From Chamaea fasciata (lineage: Eukaryota; Chordata; Aves; Passeriformes; Sylviidae): a DNA stretch of 64,000 nucleotides. The DNA lies in contig JARCOQ010000005.1 in assembly GCA_029207755.1 (NCBI GenBank), forward strand, positions 47,891,563 through 47,955,562. Direction: 5' to 3'. The notes under the pieces are model-generated. The model saw only the letters and a program-made list of their open reading frames with translations. It was not told the DNA's origin and made no database searches. The position numbers and the translations under genes are program-made. Positions 23,163 to 43,639 of this stretch are shown here, in pieces (positions within the stretch are counted from its first letter, which is position 1; the number at the start of each line of letters is the position of its first letter).

Positions 23163-23970
23163 TACTGTGGACAGCATTATGTGTCATGTGAACCAGTGTT
23201 TCACCTTTGAGAGATTATGAGTTTGCCTGGGGTTTTGATTCAGGGGTTGTTTGCAATATTTTTACAATGGGCAAAAAGGAACAGATGAATAGAAGTAATG
23301 TAAAAAGTAAAAGTCCTGCCAAATTCTTAAAGGTCGCGAAGAAACAGTAAAAACACACAGACAGCAAAGTACCTCAGAATAGGAGATTTTTGGGCAAAAA
23401 GCAGGAAGGGAACATGTGGGAGTCATTACAGATAGGAAAGAGGAGGAGAGAGATGTCTGAAAGCTACCCCCTATTCCTACTGCACCAGCACTTTAAATCT
23501 GGGGGCAGGGAGGAGAGTTTGGGCCTGGAAATTAAGAATAAAGAGTGTTCAGAGAGGATGACAGCTGATTAGTATGAACACTGATGGCCTTCAACACTGG
23601 AGATGTTGAGGGATGGTCAATGTGTCACCACCCAGCAGTGCAATTTGCCATCTGGATGGTGCTGACTATCTGTTCCCAACTGCAATACTGGGATTAGGAC
23701 ATCTGACTCAAATCTGAAAGTGCTTGGAGACTGCTGGCACCGGCATGTACCTCCAGTTTCACCCTTGTCAGATGAGGGTACCCATCACACTGTATATGAC
23801 CAGGGAGGACCCCCAAACTTCTACTCTAGTTGCCATGACCCAGTGCCCGCCTCCTCGCTCCCTGTAGAGACAGGAAGAGCTCCCCAAAACCTGCTAACAG
23901 TGGTGCCAGTGCTTGGTTCAGAGCTCTTGTGCCTCCCAAACTGCACTGCTCTGTCCGTGTACACTTATCC

Positions 23971-30922
<6,952 letters not shown>

Positions 30923-33900
30923 CTACAGCACACAAATAGGAGAGAACATCACACTGGCCACTTGTTCCACACAGCCTTATGAATCCCACCTTTTCCCAGC
31001 ACGCATCTGTGGTGAAGGCTTATGAGCACTCTGCCTTCCTCACAACATCCCAACAGCTCACCCAGCATGGAAGAACCATTTCTTGAAAGCCAGGGCAGTG
31101 GACCAATAGGTCAGCTTCAACCATTTCTAAGTATGCTGAATATCTGTACTGGGGAAGAGAGTGTGACATAATAGGGCTGAGTGCATTGAGATATCTGAGC
31201 ACATGAGCAAAATGAAAGGAACATCACATTCATCCGTCTCAGAGATGACAGGGAGGAACTGTTAGCCAATTTCCCTGAATACCATGTGTTGCCTTTACAT
31301 GAAATATAATGAATACTCTCTCCAACTAAATGAGAAATCTTGCTGCCAAGTGTCCCAAAACACTTTTTCAAGCAGTTCATTACTGTACCTAGGGAAATAG
31401 AGAGTCTAGTGATTTCTCAGTGGGAAATGGCAGGAAAATGTTCCCGTATCACTGAAGGTCACATATCAGAGCAGCGACCAGCTCAGAGAGGACACCTAGC
31501 TATCCAGACCTGGCATCTTAAGTACAAGCCACAGAGCATCACCTTCCACCTGAACTCTCATCTGCACATCAGAAGTTTGGTAGGGTGGTGGGATGACAAC
31601 ATCTCTGCTTTCACACAAAGTGCCAAAGGTTCTTTTCCTGTAAGAGTGAACGTTGCCACAAACATTCTTACTGATTCCATCTCATCATTAAAAGTAATTC
31701 AGAAAACAGCTTGTGAACTAGGAACTTTCTCACTCAGAGAGAAGATGAAGACTTTAGGGTTCCTGCAAAACCTTGCATTGACTCCTGAGAACCCCAAAAT
31801 ATCACTCCATAGATTGATTAGATGCCATCTACCCACACATCAACTTTCATGTAATCAATGCATATCTCTTCCCACGTGGCACTCCCTTATGTTTGGTACA
31901 ACTTCATCAAGATACTCCCACCCTTTCCTATTTATGACTCTGAAAATCTATTTACCCACAAATAGATTCAGTTTGTACAGAGGCTGATGCTGCTGGTCCT
32001 CTTCACTTAACTTCGGCTGACTCATGCAACACTGAACGTGTGAGAAAGAACCCAGCATTCTACATTCTGGACATCATTATAAATAAACAATACAAGACCC
32101 AGTTTTGCATTGTTTGTGACTGCACCACAGACAAAAGTGGTGCAGTTAGAGTAATTTTTTCTGCTAACCAGCAAGCTTGGAAACATGGTCAACAAAGAAG
32201 GTGCTGATGCTCTTCTCGAAAAGCAGGACGTTATTAGCATCTCATCACACTGAGAAAGCAGTGCCTGACCCCAAAAACCCTCACTGAAAGCAAGAAAATA
32301 CTCAGCTCCTGAAATTTTTCTGTATTTTTTCATACTCTGGCATCTTCTTTCTCTTCACCAGGATATTTCTTTCTGCACCCTAGAGACGGTAAGGTCTAAG
32401 AAAAGCCATAACTACTGGCTTTCATAATTTGAAGGCATGTTAAATATCACCATTTTTGCAGAGCAGACACCTACTAAGAAGAGTTTAAGATTAGTGGCAA
32501 AGTTCTCACTGTAAGGTTTTTTTGGTGTAAAATTTGGCTTATGACTGAAAAGGAAATAACAGACAAAAATTTTTCACCTGAAAATTGAAATCTTCAGCAC
32601 ACAAAGTTTTTCAGTTTTTCATCAATGCTTAATTAAAAGATTTTTCTGTCATCAGATTTTGGGTTGCTAATGCTTTTATTTAACAAAAAAAAAAAAAATT
32701 CCACTCACAATATTTACAAAAATCATCTTTCTAATTTAAACCTTCAATAGTGGGAAAAATATTCTCTCCAGTTGATTTATGACAGTAGTTGAAAGGCCAT
32801 ATAATTTCAGGAAGAGTGCTAAGGAAAAGACATAGAAAACACAAGAAACAAATGAGTCAGAAGTAGGAAGTGGATCAAGGATGCAGAAGACGTATGGAAC
32901 TGAATCTGAACTACTTCCTGAAAACATTGTTAGAAAAGCTTCCCTCCACAAAAGCCAAGCTCTTACTGTTAATAACCAACCATAATATCTAGATAGCCCC
33001 AAAGGAATGATAGTTGAATTTACCTTAGCAGCAAGTCTTTGAAGTCCTGTTAATTTGGATGAACAGCACAGAAGTGGGACTCATGCTTTGTCTGCTGTTT
33101 TGTTCATCTCTATATCCTCCAAGAAACCTAATTGCTGCAAAATCCCTTCCTCCTTTGTCTGGTCCCCTCCTCCTTTGCCTCACCAGTGATTATTAAATGC
33201 TATCCTTCTGAACAGCAGCTGTTTTGTGGAAAATGGTCATTTTGTAATCCACAATGAAATCACAGCACAGCTGTTCTGGGAGATTATACGGGAAGCAATT
33301 GATGCTGCGGGTTGGGATTAAGTGCAGAAGAGTGACCTGTATTAACTGAGTAGAAAGTTTCTTTAAAACACTGAAAGATTCCAGCCATTTCCATGTAGCA
33401 GATATTTGGGAGCTTGTATGGAGGAAAATGGCAGCTTTGGCCAATGCTGCAGGGGAGGAGAAACCTTAGCTTGGAAACTGCCAGCACTCTTGGCATCAGG
33501 TCACCCCTTGCACTGTGCACTGTCTGTCTGTGCACTTTGAAGAACGGCAAAGACCAAAAGCATCCCAGCCCTAGGATATCTTCCTGCTCACACCTAATAG
33601 TTGCAGAAAGGGCAGAATAAAAAAAATGCAGATAGGACTTTTATGTAACTGCATCTGCTCTGAGGACTGAGGATTTCAGTCCCTGAAGAGATACAAATAC
33701 TGCCCTCCTCACGGGCACTGGAAATTTTGATGCCGAAAGGAGCAGAAGAGCTGCTGAGTGGCAGACTGACACCATGGCATCACTACCACGATGGAGGTAT
33801 TTGAAACGCAACAAGTCAAGCCAATAGTCAAAGCACAGGAGAATGAGGTAGATAGTCAGTGTCACCTGTAGTGTCAGATTTTACCAAAATGTGAAGGTCA

Positions 33901-34750
33901 CTGGGAATCCCAGTTGGTTCACACTGGATGAATTTGGAACCTAGTAAGAAGAGACAGAGATTCACATTCACAGAGAGTCCACTCTGAACTCTTTGCCCTG
34001 AAAGTTTAAAGGCTCTCAAAATACCTGTGTGGTATCAAGCCCGTGCAAAAAATACAAAGGACATCACCTCTCATGAGAATGTACCAGATGCCGTGGAGCA
34101 GAGCAGCACTGAATCAAACTGCAAGGGAGGGGAGCATCCCAAATGAAGACACATCCTGTCTTCCCCACAAGCACATTGCCCAATGCCGAGCGGGTGAAGC
34201 TTGCACCATCACTGGGAGGGAACGAGGCAGATTCCCTGCATGCTGCTCTGCCAAGACAGAGGAAACCAGTGGTGCATCCATTCTCATCCTCCATGTCCAA
34301 CACCAGAGCCCAGAGGCTGGGGGCAGGTACAGAAATAGCTCTGGCTGACAGCACAGCCTGTGACAGCCCCACACTGCATGGGCAGCAGGCAGAGAAGTTC
34401 AGGGTCCAGTATATGGGCTGTGCTACCCCAGGCTCCTGACCTTTCCTGCCCTGAGCAGAATGGGAAGTATCTCTGTGGTTATTTTAATCCCAGTCACTGC
34501 ATAAACTCCTCCAATATAGATAAGCATTTCTAAGACGGACTAAGTGAAAGCAATGCTAAATGTTCCTGTGCTCCATGGACTGCCTGCAGGTTTCTGATTA
34601 ATAAAAAAGTTTTGCTTGAAACAGATATAATTAATTTACTGAAGTAGGTAGAAAAACAGCTGATACCGTTTAAAAGGAGAGTGATTTATTTTTCTTTTTT
34701 TCATTCTGTCCACATCTGGACACATTAAATTTAACTTCTAAATGATCAGT

Positions 34751-34816
34751 TAAAAAAGGAAAAAAAAAAAAGGAAAAAAAAAAAAAAAAAGAAAAAAAAA
34801 CCAAAACCAAGAAAAA
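34751..34816. repeat. A-rich low-complexity tract
   Basis: Runs of up to 17 A separated by single or double G, ending in CCAAAACCAAG. Confidence 0.95.
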
Positions 34817-37800
34817 GCCTGGTTTACAAGCTCAAGAATAGATAAAGTCAGTCTTTACAGACAATCCTTAACACCTTCCTAATTTTAAGTTTGGTTAGAG
34901 TATCATTAAAACCCAAGATTCTCTGTCAGTTTCTAAAGCTGGGTTCACGGCATATACATTGATGAAATTAAATTGAATTAGTTTCGTATGGATAAGAATT
35001 CATGTTGGGAAATAAATTAATCAGAAATATCCTATGGTTTAAAAAATATGCTTATAGCAGATTTCGTATTCTGAATAATGGCAGATATTTATCCTTCCAG
35101 AAGATGGCAATCTTTCTCTAGTCGTCTTTTCGGGAGTCTCTCCTGCTCAAGTGTATGCTGGGGGAAAACAACATCTAAGTTTAGACTTATATTCCTTTCC
35201 TTGAAATTCCTTCCTCCCCTCTTTTTTTAAACATTTTTATGAACACAAACTCTATACCTTAACTCTGAAATGGGGTGTGGGTCTGTCTCTTGGAGTTATC
35301 TGAGGCTGGGAACACTTGAAATCCCTGGGAAAAGACAAAAAAAGAGGAATGATTGCAGGAGCTTAGGTTTTGCTCACCTGCCCCGCATGAGACTATTCTT
35401 TCTAACATTTCTCACAATGCTTTGTCAAATATCGCATTATATTTCCCCAGATTATTGCACACAACTGATAGATCACCAACACCAGAGAATGTTTCCTGAT
35501 GTTCAACAAACTCCCTTTTGCAAAATTATGGGGATTTTATCTGGTTTTGGTTTGGATTTTGGTTGGTTGGCTGGTTTTTTTAATTTTCTATATTAACCTC
35601 ACCTCAATCTCACCTATTATAGGCAGGAAAATCAAACTGTATCTGTCTTTCACCCTGCTGTGCCTCCAGTTTTCTCCTCTTTGTGTCTGATATTTCCCAC
35701 CATAATTTGGCTTGGCTAGAGTTTTTGGATCTCTCTCTCTCTTTGAACTCAGCAGCAGCCAGTCCCTGGTGACTCGTTTAAAATTCGCCCATTGAAGTAA
35801 ATGCCAATAGCAGTTGATGTCCTGTGCAAACAGCCAAATGCTTGACTTATAGAAACAAAACAAGGAAACAGTATGCAAAACCCCCCAAAATCTTTGCACA
35901 GCACCACTATGGAGATAACCAACTCTAAAAAAGCCTGAGCATTGACAAGTGATGCATTTTTATCCTGGCTCTATCACCATCTACACCCTGGCTTGGGTGT
36001 ATCCTGTCCCAAAGTGACAAATTCAACTCCCAGGGATGTTGGTGGAAAAGAAGGTCAAGGAGATCTTGCTAGATAGGTCCCAAAACTCGCAATATTTAAC
36101 TGGTGCGTCTCAAGAGGCACACAATTCCCCATAGCCCCCCATGCAGAGATCCTCCAGGAATACCAGGGACCATTTGATGTCTTGACATTGGCTCTTCAGC
36201 TGACCTGAAGAGGAAAGGAGAGGAGGAAGGGTGGCTATTTACACCCATAGAGTCACTCTGTGAAAACTGGACAAAGACAGGCTCATACTCACCCCTCATT
36301 CCACACATTCCTTGCACATGGCACTTCCCACAGCTCCTGTTCTTGCTGTTTTTACAGGAAGATCATTCAGAGCCGCAGTCCCCTCCCTTACCGTCACACA
36401 GAAAGGAGGATGTCTCCCAAGTGACAGTGACATGGAGAGAGCCAGACTTCTCAAACTCAGTGACAGACTGCAAATGCCAGATTTCTCCCTGAGCTCTGAA
36501 TAATTCCACTCAGATTGTAACCTTTATTTAGCTGTTTGCATGATGCATTAACTCTTGCTCTGAAAATGACCTCACCAGGCACATTTTTTCTAGTCTAAGC
36601 ACATTTAAAGGTGAATTCTGTTTTCAAAGATGATCAGCTTACATTGCTAGACACTGAGAGGGTGGCAGAAATAAAGATTAAACTGGACTAAATAAATGCA
36701 TCTTAAAGATGGACAAACCAGTCAGTTTGGACCTAATTACTTTTTTTTCTCCTTCTAATTTTTTTTTTCCCAAAATAAGTCTTAGTCGGCTGGATTTTTT
36801 TTCTAATCTTTACGGTTGTCAGCCACTCAAAAACCACACAGAAAGCAGACATAAAAAGGAAAAAAAATCAGATGCAGCAACAAAGACTTTGAGGACTCAC
36901 TAGAGATTCTAGGTGTCTCAATTTCTGAATAGAAAATATAAGACTATATATTATGTATAAGGCTAGGATGTTTCTTTTCACAGACTACATAAACTCTAGG
37001 ATGTGTTCACCTGAGCACACAGAAAAGAAATAGTATTTATGCAATTTAGCTAACCATAAAATGTAAACAGATAGGAAAACCATAAATTTATACATATAAG
37101 GATATTAAAGAGGTGCCAGTCCAGAAAAGGGTCTGTATAAAACTGCAAGTAGATAAACACTTACCTTATCCACTGCTCACTATTCCCATCTGCTCTTCTG
37201 AGGTGTCCAGTGAAATACTACAAGGTGATCATGGATTTGCCCCCGTGTCTTTCGGTCTGACCGAACATGTCGTGGCCAAGAAATTCCATGAGATCTAACC
37301 GTACTCTTTGAAATGTACCAAGTCTGTAATTTTATTGATGGTTTAATTCTTTCTGAGCTCTCTAAATCATCACAGCACATTATATCAGCCGCTACATTGG
37401 CAGGGCATCCACTTCTGCAGAATGAGCTTTTGTAATTTGGTAGTCCTCTCTATGAAAATTGTTGCTACTTTTAAATCTACCACTGACGAGATCTCAGTCT
37501 GTTACTACTCAGAATCACAAACACCCAGACTCAATGACTACCACAGGCTCATGGGGTTTTTTATCATCAAGAGGAACCACTGCAACAACATAGTCTCCTC
37601 TCAGACGTAACAGAACTCAAAGAACTTGGGATAATCATTTCTAGTGATACACAGAACTTTTACCAGAGCTATAGCACATATTTTATACAACTAACTGATA
37701 TTGACTGTGCAGCAGAATATGATGGAGAACTGATCATATCCTTAGAAATTTTATTCCAATGATTAATTAACCTCATTTTAAAATTTTGCTCGTGCTCTGT

Positions 37801-39050
37801 AAAGCAGTGTCTGCTTTAGTTTTCCAACCTGACCAGGTTGCTCCAACACACAAATAAATACCCAGTGAAGCGATTTCCTAAGAATGTTATTGTAAGAGTC
37901 ACAAATCAATGTGTTTCATTAGAGGCACACAGTGTGATCTAACAAGCTGGCTGGTGGCCCAAATTCCTAGTTCTGTACCTAGCTCTGACACATAATTTTC
38001 CCCTCCCATCGGCCAAGTCATGAGTCGTGCGTTTACACTGCAGTCAAAGCAGTGGCAATGATGGGGATCAAACATTCAGTGCTTGTTTTAATGGGGTGTT
38101 GCTAGGAATTTCACTCCAGCAATACGCAGCACAATGCAGGGTACAAACCCAAGTCCAGAAACAGAGTAAACTATGCTAAGCTCCACATTGCCATGGCTGG
38201 ATTGATAGCTTAAAATAGCCCTTGTTTCCATACACTATAAATTTGGGTCTTTGGAGTCATTCCCATAGATGCCAAGCTACAGCACAGGGGATCCTTGTGG
38301 ATACTGGAATCAGCACAAAGACAGCAGGAGACATTCTGTTTTGGTAATGACAACATTTGAGGAGACCTAAAAGTAATCTGTGCAAAGAGTACTTCACATA
38401 TATGCAGGTGATCTTGGAGTCAAGGACATGTTTAATATGTTTTAAAGTAAAACAACAAAAAAAATTGAAACTAAACAGTTAAACCACATTGTGCTTTGTT
38501 TACACTCATGGAAACGAGAAAGCCAAAGCAATTGTTCTTTGCTTTAATTTATCTTTCCCTCTATTTCACTAAGGTGAATCAGAATAAGCAGAGTTAGAGG
38601 AAGCGTATAAAGATTATCTAATCAATCTATCTACATCACTATGACCTTAGCACCCTGAAGAACTTCAAGCCTACCGTTAAATTTTTTTGCAAGGGAGATA
38701 CCACTCCATCCTGGAATAAAGTCCCTTGTAATATATATTTTTTTCCAATCAAATCACAACATAAACCAGAAAACTTTTCCATCTCTGCTAAATGCCATGG
38801 TATCTATTCCACATCTGATTTATTTATTCACATGGATTGTTCTCTCAAGGTCATTGGAGCTACATAGTTTATTAAAGTTCTACTCACATGCTAGTATTTG
38901 AGGAACCAGTGCCTCAAAGGAAACATCTAAGCTAGCAGGAAAGGTTTGGAAATCTAAAAGAGTGAGTAAGACAGAGAGTTAGCTTTTTTAAGGCAAGGCG
39001 TGGGAGGGGTTTTCATTCTTTAGCTATTAAAAACTCCTTGCCTTGACAAG

Positions 39051-39068
39051 AAAAAAAAAAGGGGGGGG
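39051..39068 (+). repeat. A10-G8 homopurine junction
   Basis: Ten A followed directly by eight G on the plus strand, in intergenic DNA. Confidence 0.95.
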
Positions 39069-39847
39069 AAGAGAAAACTGGGAGGGGAATGATTAATGAA
39101 GAAAGAGGCAGCATGGCAAGAGATGCAGCAAGCATGGTGGCCAGAAGGCACGAGCGAGTTTCTCAGGCTGGGTTCCCTGACAGAGCAGAGGTGGTAGCAA
39201 GCACATATCAGAGGATTCAAGGTCTAATATGCTGTCTGAAGAGAGTAATGAGGCCAGCTTTCCTTACAGTGCTGAGCAGAGGGGTTTTGCTACAGTGGCT
39301 GCTTTGAAAACAATCATGCTGGATATTACAATTGCACCTTTTATCTTTCTTGATATCCTGATAATTATCCAGGATTGAGGGCATCTCCTTTTTTCCTCAG
39401 ATTTTCTGCAGATTTGGGATTCCTTTCCATTTCTTTATGGCATTTTGGAGCTGTGGCTTCACAGATAATCCTTCTGCCAAGTCCAATCTCCATGGTTCAT
39501 GCCTCCCATGACCTCACATGTTGTGGTGGGCAGCACACTGAAGCTGCCTGTGCACCAGGGAGGAGACAGGTCAGGACAGGGCAGTGGTGACACGAACCCG
39601 GGGCCCTGGCCCCGTGCCTTGGAGGCCCAGTGGGAGGTGGGACTGCCGGGAGCAGATGGTGTCACTGCTATGGGCATGGGGTGGATGCAGCACATGTATG
39701 CTGTGCCAGGGGAGTTTCAGGGCACCCAGGCTTCCCTACAAGTCCTGAGGGAAAGGAGCGGCCCAGTTGTTGAAAACACAAACACAAAATATTTTGGAGA
39801 CAGCCAGCAGAAAAATTGGGCGTCTGCCTCTCTTCTGCTGTACTTTT

Positions 39848-39905
39848 TTTTGTTGTTGTTGGCTTTCTTTTGTTTTGTTTTTTTTTTTATTTTCTCTCTC
39901 CTCCT
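39848..39905. repeat. Pyrimidine-rich low-complexity tract
   Basis: T-rich with GTT units followed by (TCTCC)-like pyrimidines. It produces spurious hydrophobic open frames. Confidence 0.85.
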
Positions 39906-40984
39906 CTCTCCACACCTCCCCGTTTCCTCATAGCCAGGTTTCCGCATGCCCAGGCAACCCCAGTTCCATGCATCGGGCAAAGACATCAGTCCCTGAGGGT
40001 GACCCAGCCATGGAAAGGAGGGGGCCAGGTGGAGTGACAGCATCCTGGCCCAAGGGAGGCCAGAACGAGATGACCCTGCAGTCACAGCCAGGGGCCTTTG
40101 TGCAAGTACATTATAATCTGGGTCTTGTATCAAGTGCCATTTTTTCCATCAGGCTCACAGTTTAAAAAAAAAAACAAACAGATGAACAACTATCTTTCCT
40201 AGCCCCCATTATTTTTTTCTGAGCAGGCTCAAAACCTCATTATTTAGCTAACTTTGTGGGGGCCTTTGTCATAGGTGACAAAAGATCTGTTTCCAACAGA
40301 AAAAGTGTGATTTATTTTAATACAAGACATTGCTCAAAATGTGGTTTGTTGCGTTTATTTAAAGAAAAATAATTAGGATTTTTTGTAATGTGGATAAAGC
40401 AGAATATTCCCCTGCCATCCTTGTTCTCAAGAAATAGCTATGTGGTCTTGACTGAAACTAAAAACCAAAAAGAACCCTATAAAAGTACTGAAACAGACAT
40501 GAGTTAGATGATGTTGGTTGGAAGTTTGGCAAAGGCAAAAGCAACCAAAGCCAGACCACGTGATGGAATGTGTCAAGTGACTGTTATAATAAAGAGGCAA
40601 CACTACCAGCAATGTCTGCTGTGTTCTGTGTACCCATTAACATGCTAATCTCAACGTTAGAATTTCCCAGGTAGCCAAGGATTATTATTGCTGAGCTTTA
40701 CAACTAAGCATTAAGCATTGTGGCTAAACAACTTAATTGCACAAGAATTATTTGCCATCACCTAACAAGGTAAGCACGAAGGCAGGAGAGCCCAGCCAAT
40801 TAACATGCTACCACAGGCAGAACTTAAAGAAATTAGGTCAGGAAGAATGGAAAGAAAACTTCAGAAACCTCTTCCAAACAGTGAAAAGCAGTCCTCTGTG
40901 GTACAGTTTCTTATGGGAAGCAAAGGATGCAGATTGGATAATGCACTGGAAAATGCATTGCAGGCGAGAATCTTGCAGGAATTG

Positions 40985-41056
40985 GGCTAGACTAGAATTT
41001 AAAATAATGGACTGGATGAGCTAGTAAGATTTTCCAATCTCTAATTTCCATGGTTA
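40985..41056 (+). mobile_element. Old CR1 3'-end fragment, plus orientation
   Basis: AATGGACTGGATGAGCTAGT followed by AAGATTTTCCAATCTCTAAT matches the pattern of the CR1 3' end (TTGGACTAGATGA...GTCCCTTCCAACCTCTA). The ATTCTGTG tail is degraded. Confidence 0.6.
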
Positions 41057-41059
41057 AAA

Positions 41060-43600
41060 AAAAATTGCCACAGTTTGCATTGCTTGAAGTTCCTTCACAC
41101 GAGTTACAGAATCTCTGAGTGAAGCAGAATATAAGGCTGGAGCAAGAGAGGTGGATGCGTTTCCTGGATGACACAAAGAAGAAAGAAAAGAAGTCTTCAG
41201 CCTGGAAGAGGTTGTGAAACTAGAGGATTGGCTGGAGAGAAAAGGAGGGAACACAGTTCAGAGGGACTGCTCCCACTAGGCTGAAACATGGATGAGATAC
41301 ACTGAGGACACCATGGTGAAGATTTAGGGGCCAGCTCAGTGGTAAAGAGGGTGGCTTTGAGAGAGCAGTGACACTGCCTAAGTATGCTGGTGTCACTCAT
41401 GGTCAGTCTTCAGCTCTGGGTAAGAAGTGGGAAGGCTCAGCTCTTGCTCTCTGCATGACTCTCCAATATTAGTTTTCACCAACAGATTTTTCAATTATCA
41501 GAATATTTTGATTAGGGGCTTCTCTCCTACTCTCCTTGTCTTTAAAACAAGAATTTTCTGTATTGCTTTGGTTTGAACTCAGATTTCAGAGGGTTGGATT
41601 TAAACAAGGGATTGAAGAGCTGGTCTTTCACACCCATCCAGTGCTGGAAAATAAATATCCTCAATTACTCCCATCAGTCATGAAGCCTCGCACACAGCTT
41701 TACCAATGCACTGCAATCCTGACTTTCAACATCCCTAGCATTTCAGTTCATGACTGGATGCAGTTGCAGGTCAGCCACACCCCTTTCAAAGCAGGTCACT
41801 GGCCTGTGCTAGGGCCCTTGACCACTTCTAGTAAATTTGTCTGTGTTGCAATCCTAAGGATACCCTTGGGCTCTGCTAAGGGACACCTGAAGTCCAACCT
41901 TATTGAGCAATTCCCAATCAGCCCAAGAAGAGTTCAGTCAATTCTACTGTACCATATTTATTATTCCAGCCTTGGAACACCTCTAGAGCTAACACAGCAG
42001 ACCAGGAAAACAGCTCCCTCTGCAATCATCATGCTCCAGATTTGGTACAAAGGTGATGTGGGAAGTACAATATTGCTAAGATTCCAAATGAAACCATTCT
42101 TGAGCCTACTGGTGTTTCTTTCCACCTACAGTCTGTTACAGACCTTCAATATGTGTTTCATGGCATTGTTGGAGCAGATCTGATGTTCTCCTCTCTTCAT
42201 TAATTAAAATGTATTCTTTAATTATTATATGAAAATTAATATCTATAATGAACTTCTCCACAGACCTTCTTAGTCATTTTTACAGCTGGCTTAAACTCTG
42301 CACTGAAGATCCAGAGACTGTTGTTTCAAAAGCTCTCCTGAGGTCCTCAAGAAGCTTTGAGATCCTCTAGAATGGAAGAGCTACTGATGTCATTTCATTG
42401 TTGCTAAAGAAAAAACCTGTGGGTCACAGATCAAATCTGCGAAGGTACAGGTTGTCCCAGCACCAGTTGCTGTCTTGGGGATGTATTCAGGAAAGTTTAG
42501 GCAGGGGTGTCAGAGGAGCCATACATCCAGTCTGGCTTTGTCTACTGTATTTCCTAATGGGAAGATCCCTGTACTATTCCTTCTCCACCTTCCCAGGCAT
42601 TCACTGGTGTCCTGACTCAGACACCCATCTCACTAGCCCATAACCAAAATGTACAGGCAGGGAAAGTGACCTGATGTCTGCAGGATATTAGTCAGCTTAT
42701 TCCACCACTGACTGGAAAATAGCCATGGCTTGGGATGCCTATGTCCACCCCCAAAAAGCTTCTCTCTCTTTTTCTGAGCCCAGAGCTTCTCTCAGCTACT
42801 AGGTTATGTTTAGGCGCTAAGACTTCCCACAGAAGAGAGCAGCAGGGAAGGCAGGGAGTGCCACTTCAATCTTCTATCCCAGAGGCAGATTTAATCAAAT
42901 GCTTTCCACAGAGCTTAGGGCTCCTAGCAGTGATGATGGAGAATTATTCTCCTTACAGTTGTTTGGAGGTTCTTACAGAGGCTTTCCCTGTAGTAGTCAC
43001 ACCTTTCAGAGACACAGATGCATCAAATGAACACAGCAGATACCTGCTCTGACCCATGCACAGCATCCACCTTGGGGTTTCTCTTGCCCACATTGTGGCC
43101 ATGGTTTCTCTTAAATCTCTGTCTTTTTAGGGTGACATCCACACTGGACTGAAAAACTTCAAATGTCAAGGAATTTACTATCCCTAACTGTCCCACTAGC
43201 TAACCAACCTCACAGTTCAGAGTGCACAACATATTTCTAGATGGTCTTCACCACCAGCCTGTGAGGTGACTTCTCTATTAGCAACCTAAGCAGTTCAAGA
43301 CATGCACAAGCCCTAACAGGCAATTCTCCATGTTGTTTGCATGCTTAGTGGCAAGTTTTGACTTGTGGCAGCCAGTGTTCTCTGAACAACAGGAGGGTGC
43401 TCTCCTAACAGCAGGGCTGAATCTGACTACATGGGTCAGGCCATCGTTCCTAACAGATTATTTGGGCAAGGCTACCTTCTTTGGGGGAGAAAAAGTTTTA
43501 TTTAGACGGATGCTGTGCCACTTGCCCTCAGGTTCAGAGAACTAACCCTGGATCACTTTATTTACCAGTGTAGGTGTAACCTAGATTTTGATAAGACTTT
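41060..43600. other. Intergenic sequence, no gene seen
   Basis: Includes a 215-codon plus-strand open frame at 41,536-42,183 without recognisable domains, conserved motifs or splice context. I see no repeat family here with confidence. Confidence 0.55.
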
Positions 43601-43639
43601 TCCTGCCAGCACTGTTTACTATTAGAAATCTATCTCTCA

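Larger units (their letters stand above)
20811..23180 (+). other. FAM234B: FAM234B 3' untranslated region
   Basis: About 2.3 kb between the stop codon and a canonical AATAAA at 23,157-23,162. It holds a partial copy of exon 12 (21,631-21,689), an AT-rich TATATA segment (21,485-21,560) and paired Pumilio-type sites (22,777-22,796). The length is inferred from the polyadenylation signal; no transcript data are available. Confidence 0.75.
31030..40980. other. Gene-poor interval upstream of GSG1
   Basis: About 10 kb with no exon I can support. It contains A-rich (34,751-34,816), A/G (39,051-39,068) and T-rich (39,848-39,890) tracts. An unidentified GSG1 5' exon and promoter may lie near its left edge. 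The 215-codon open frame at 31,340-31,987 has no recognisable family features. Confidence 0.6.
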
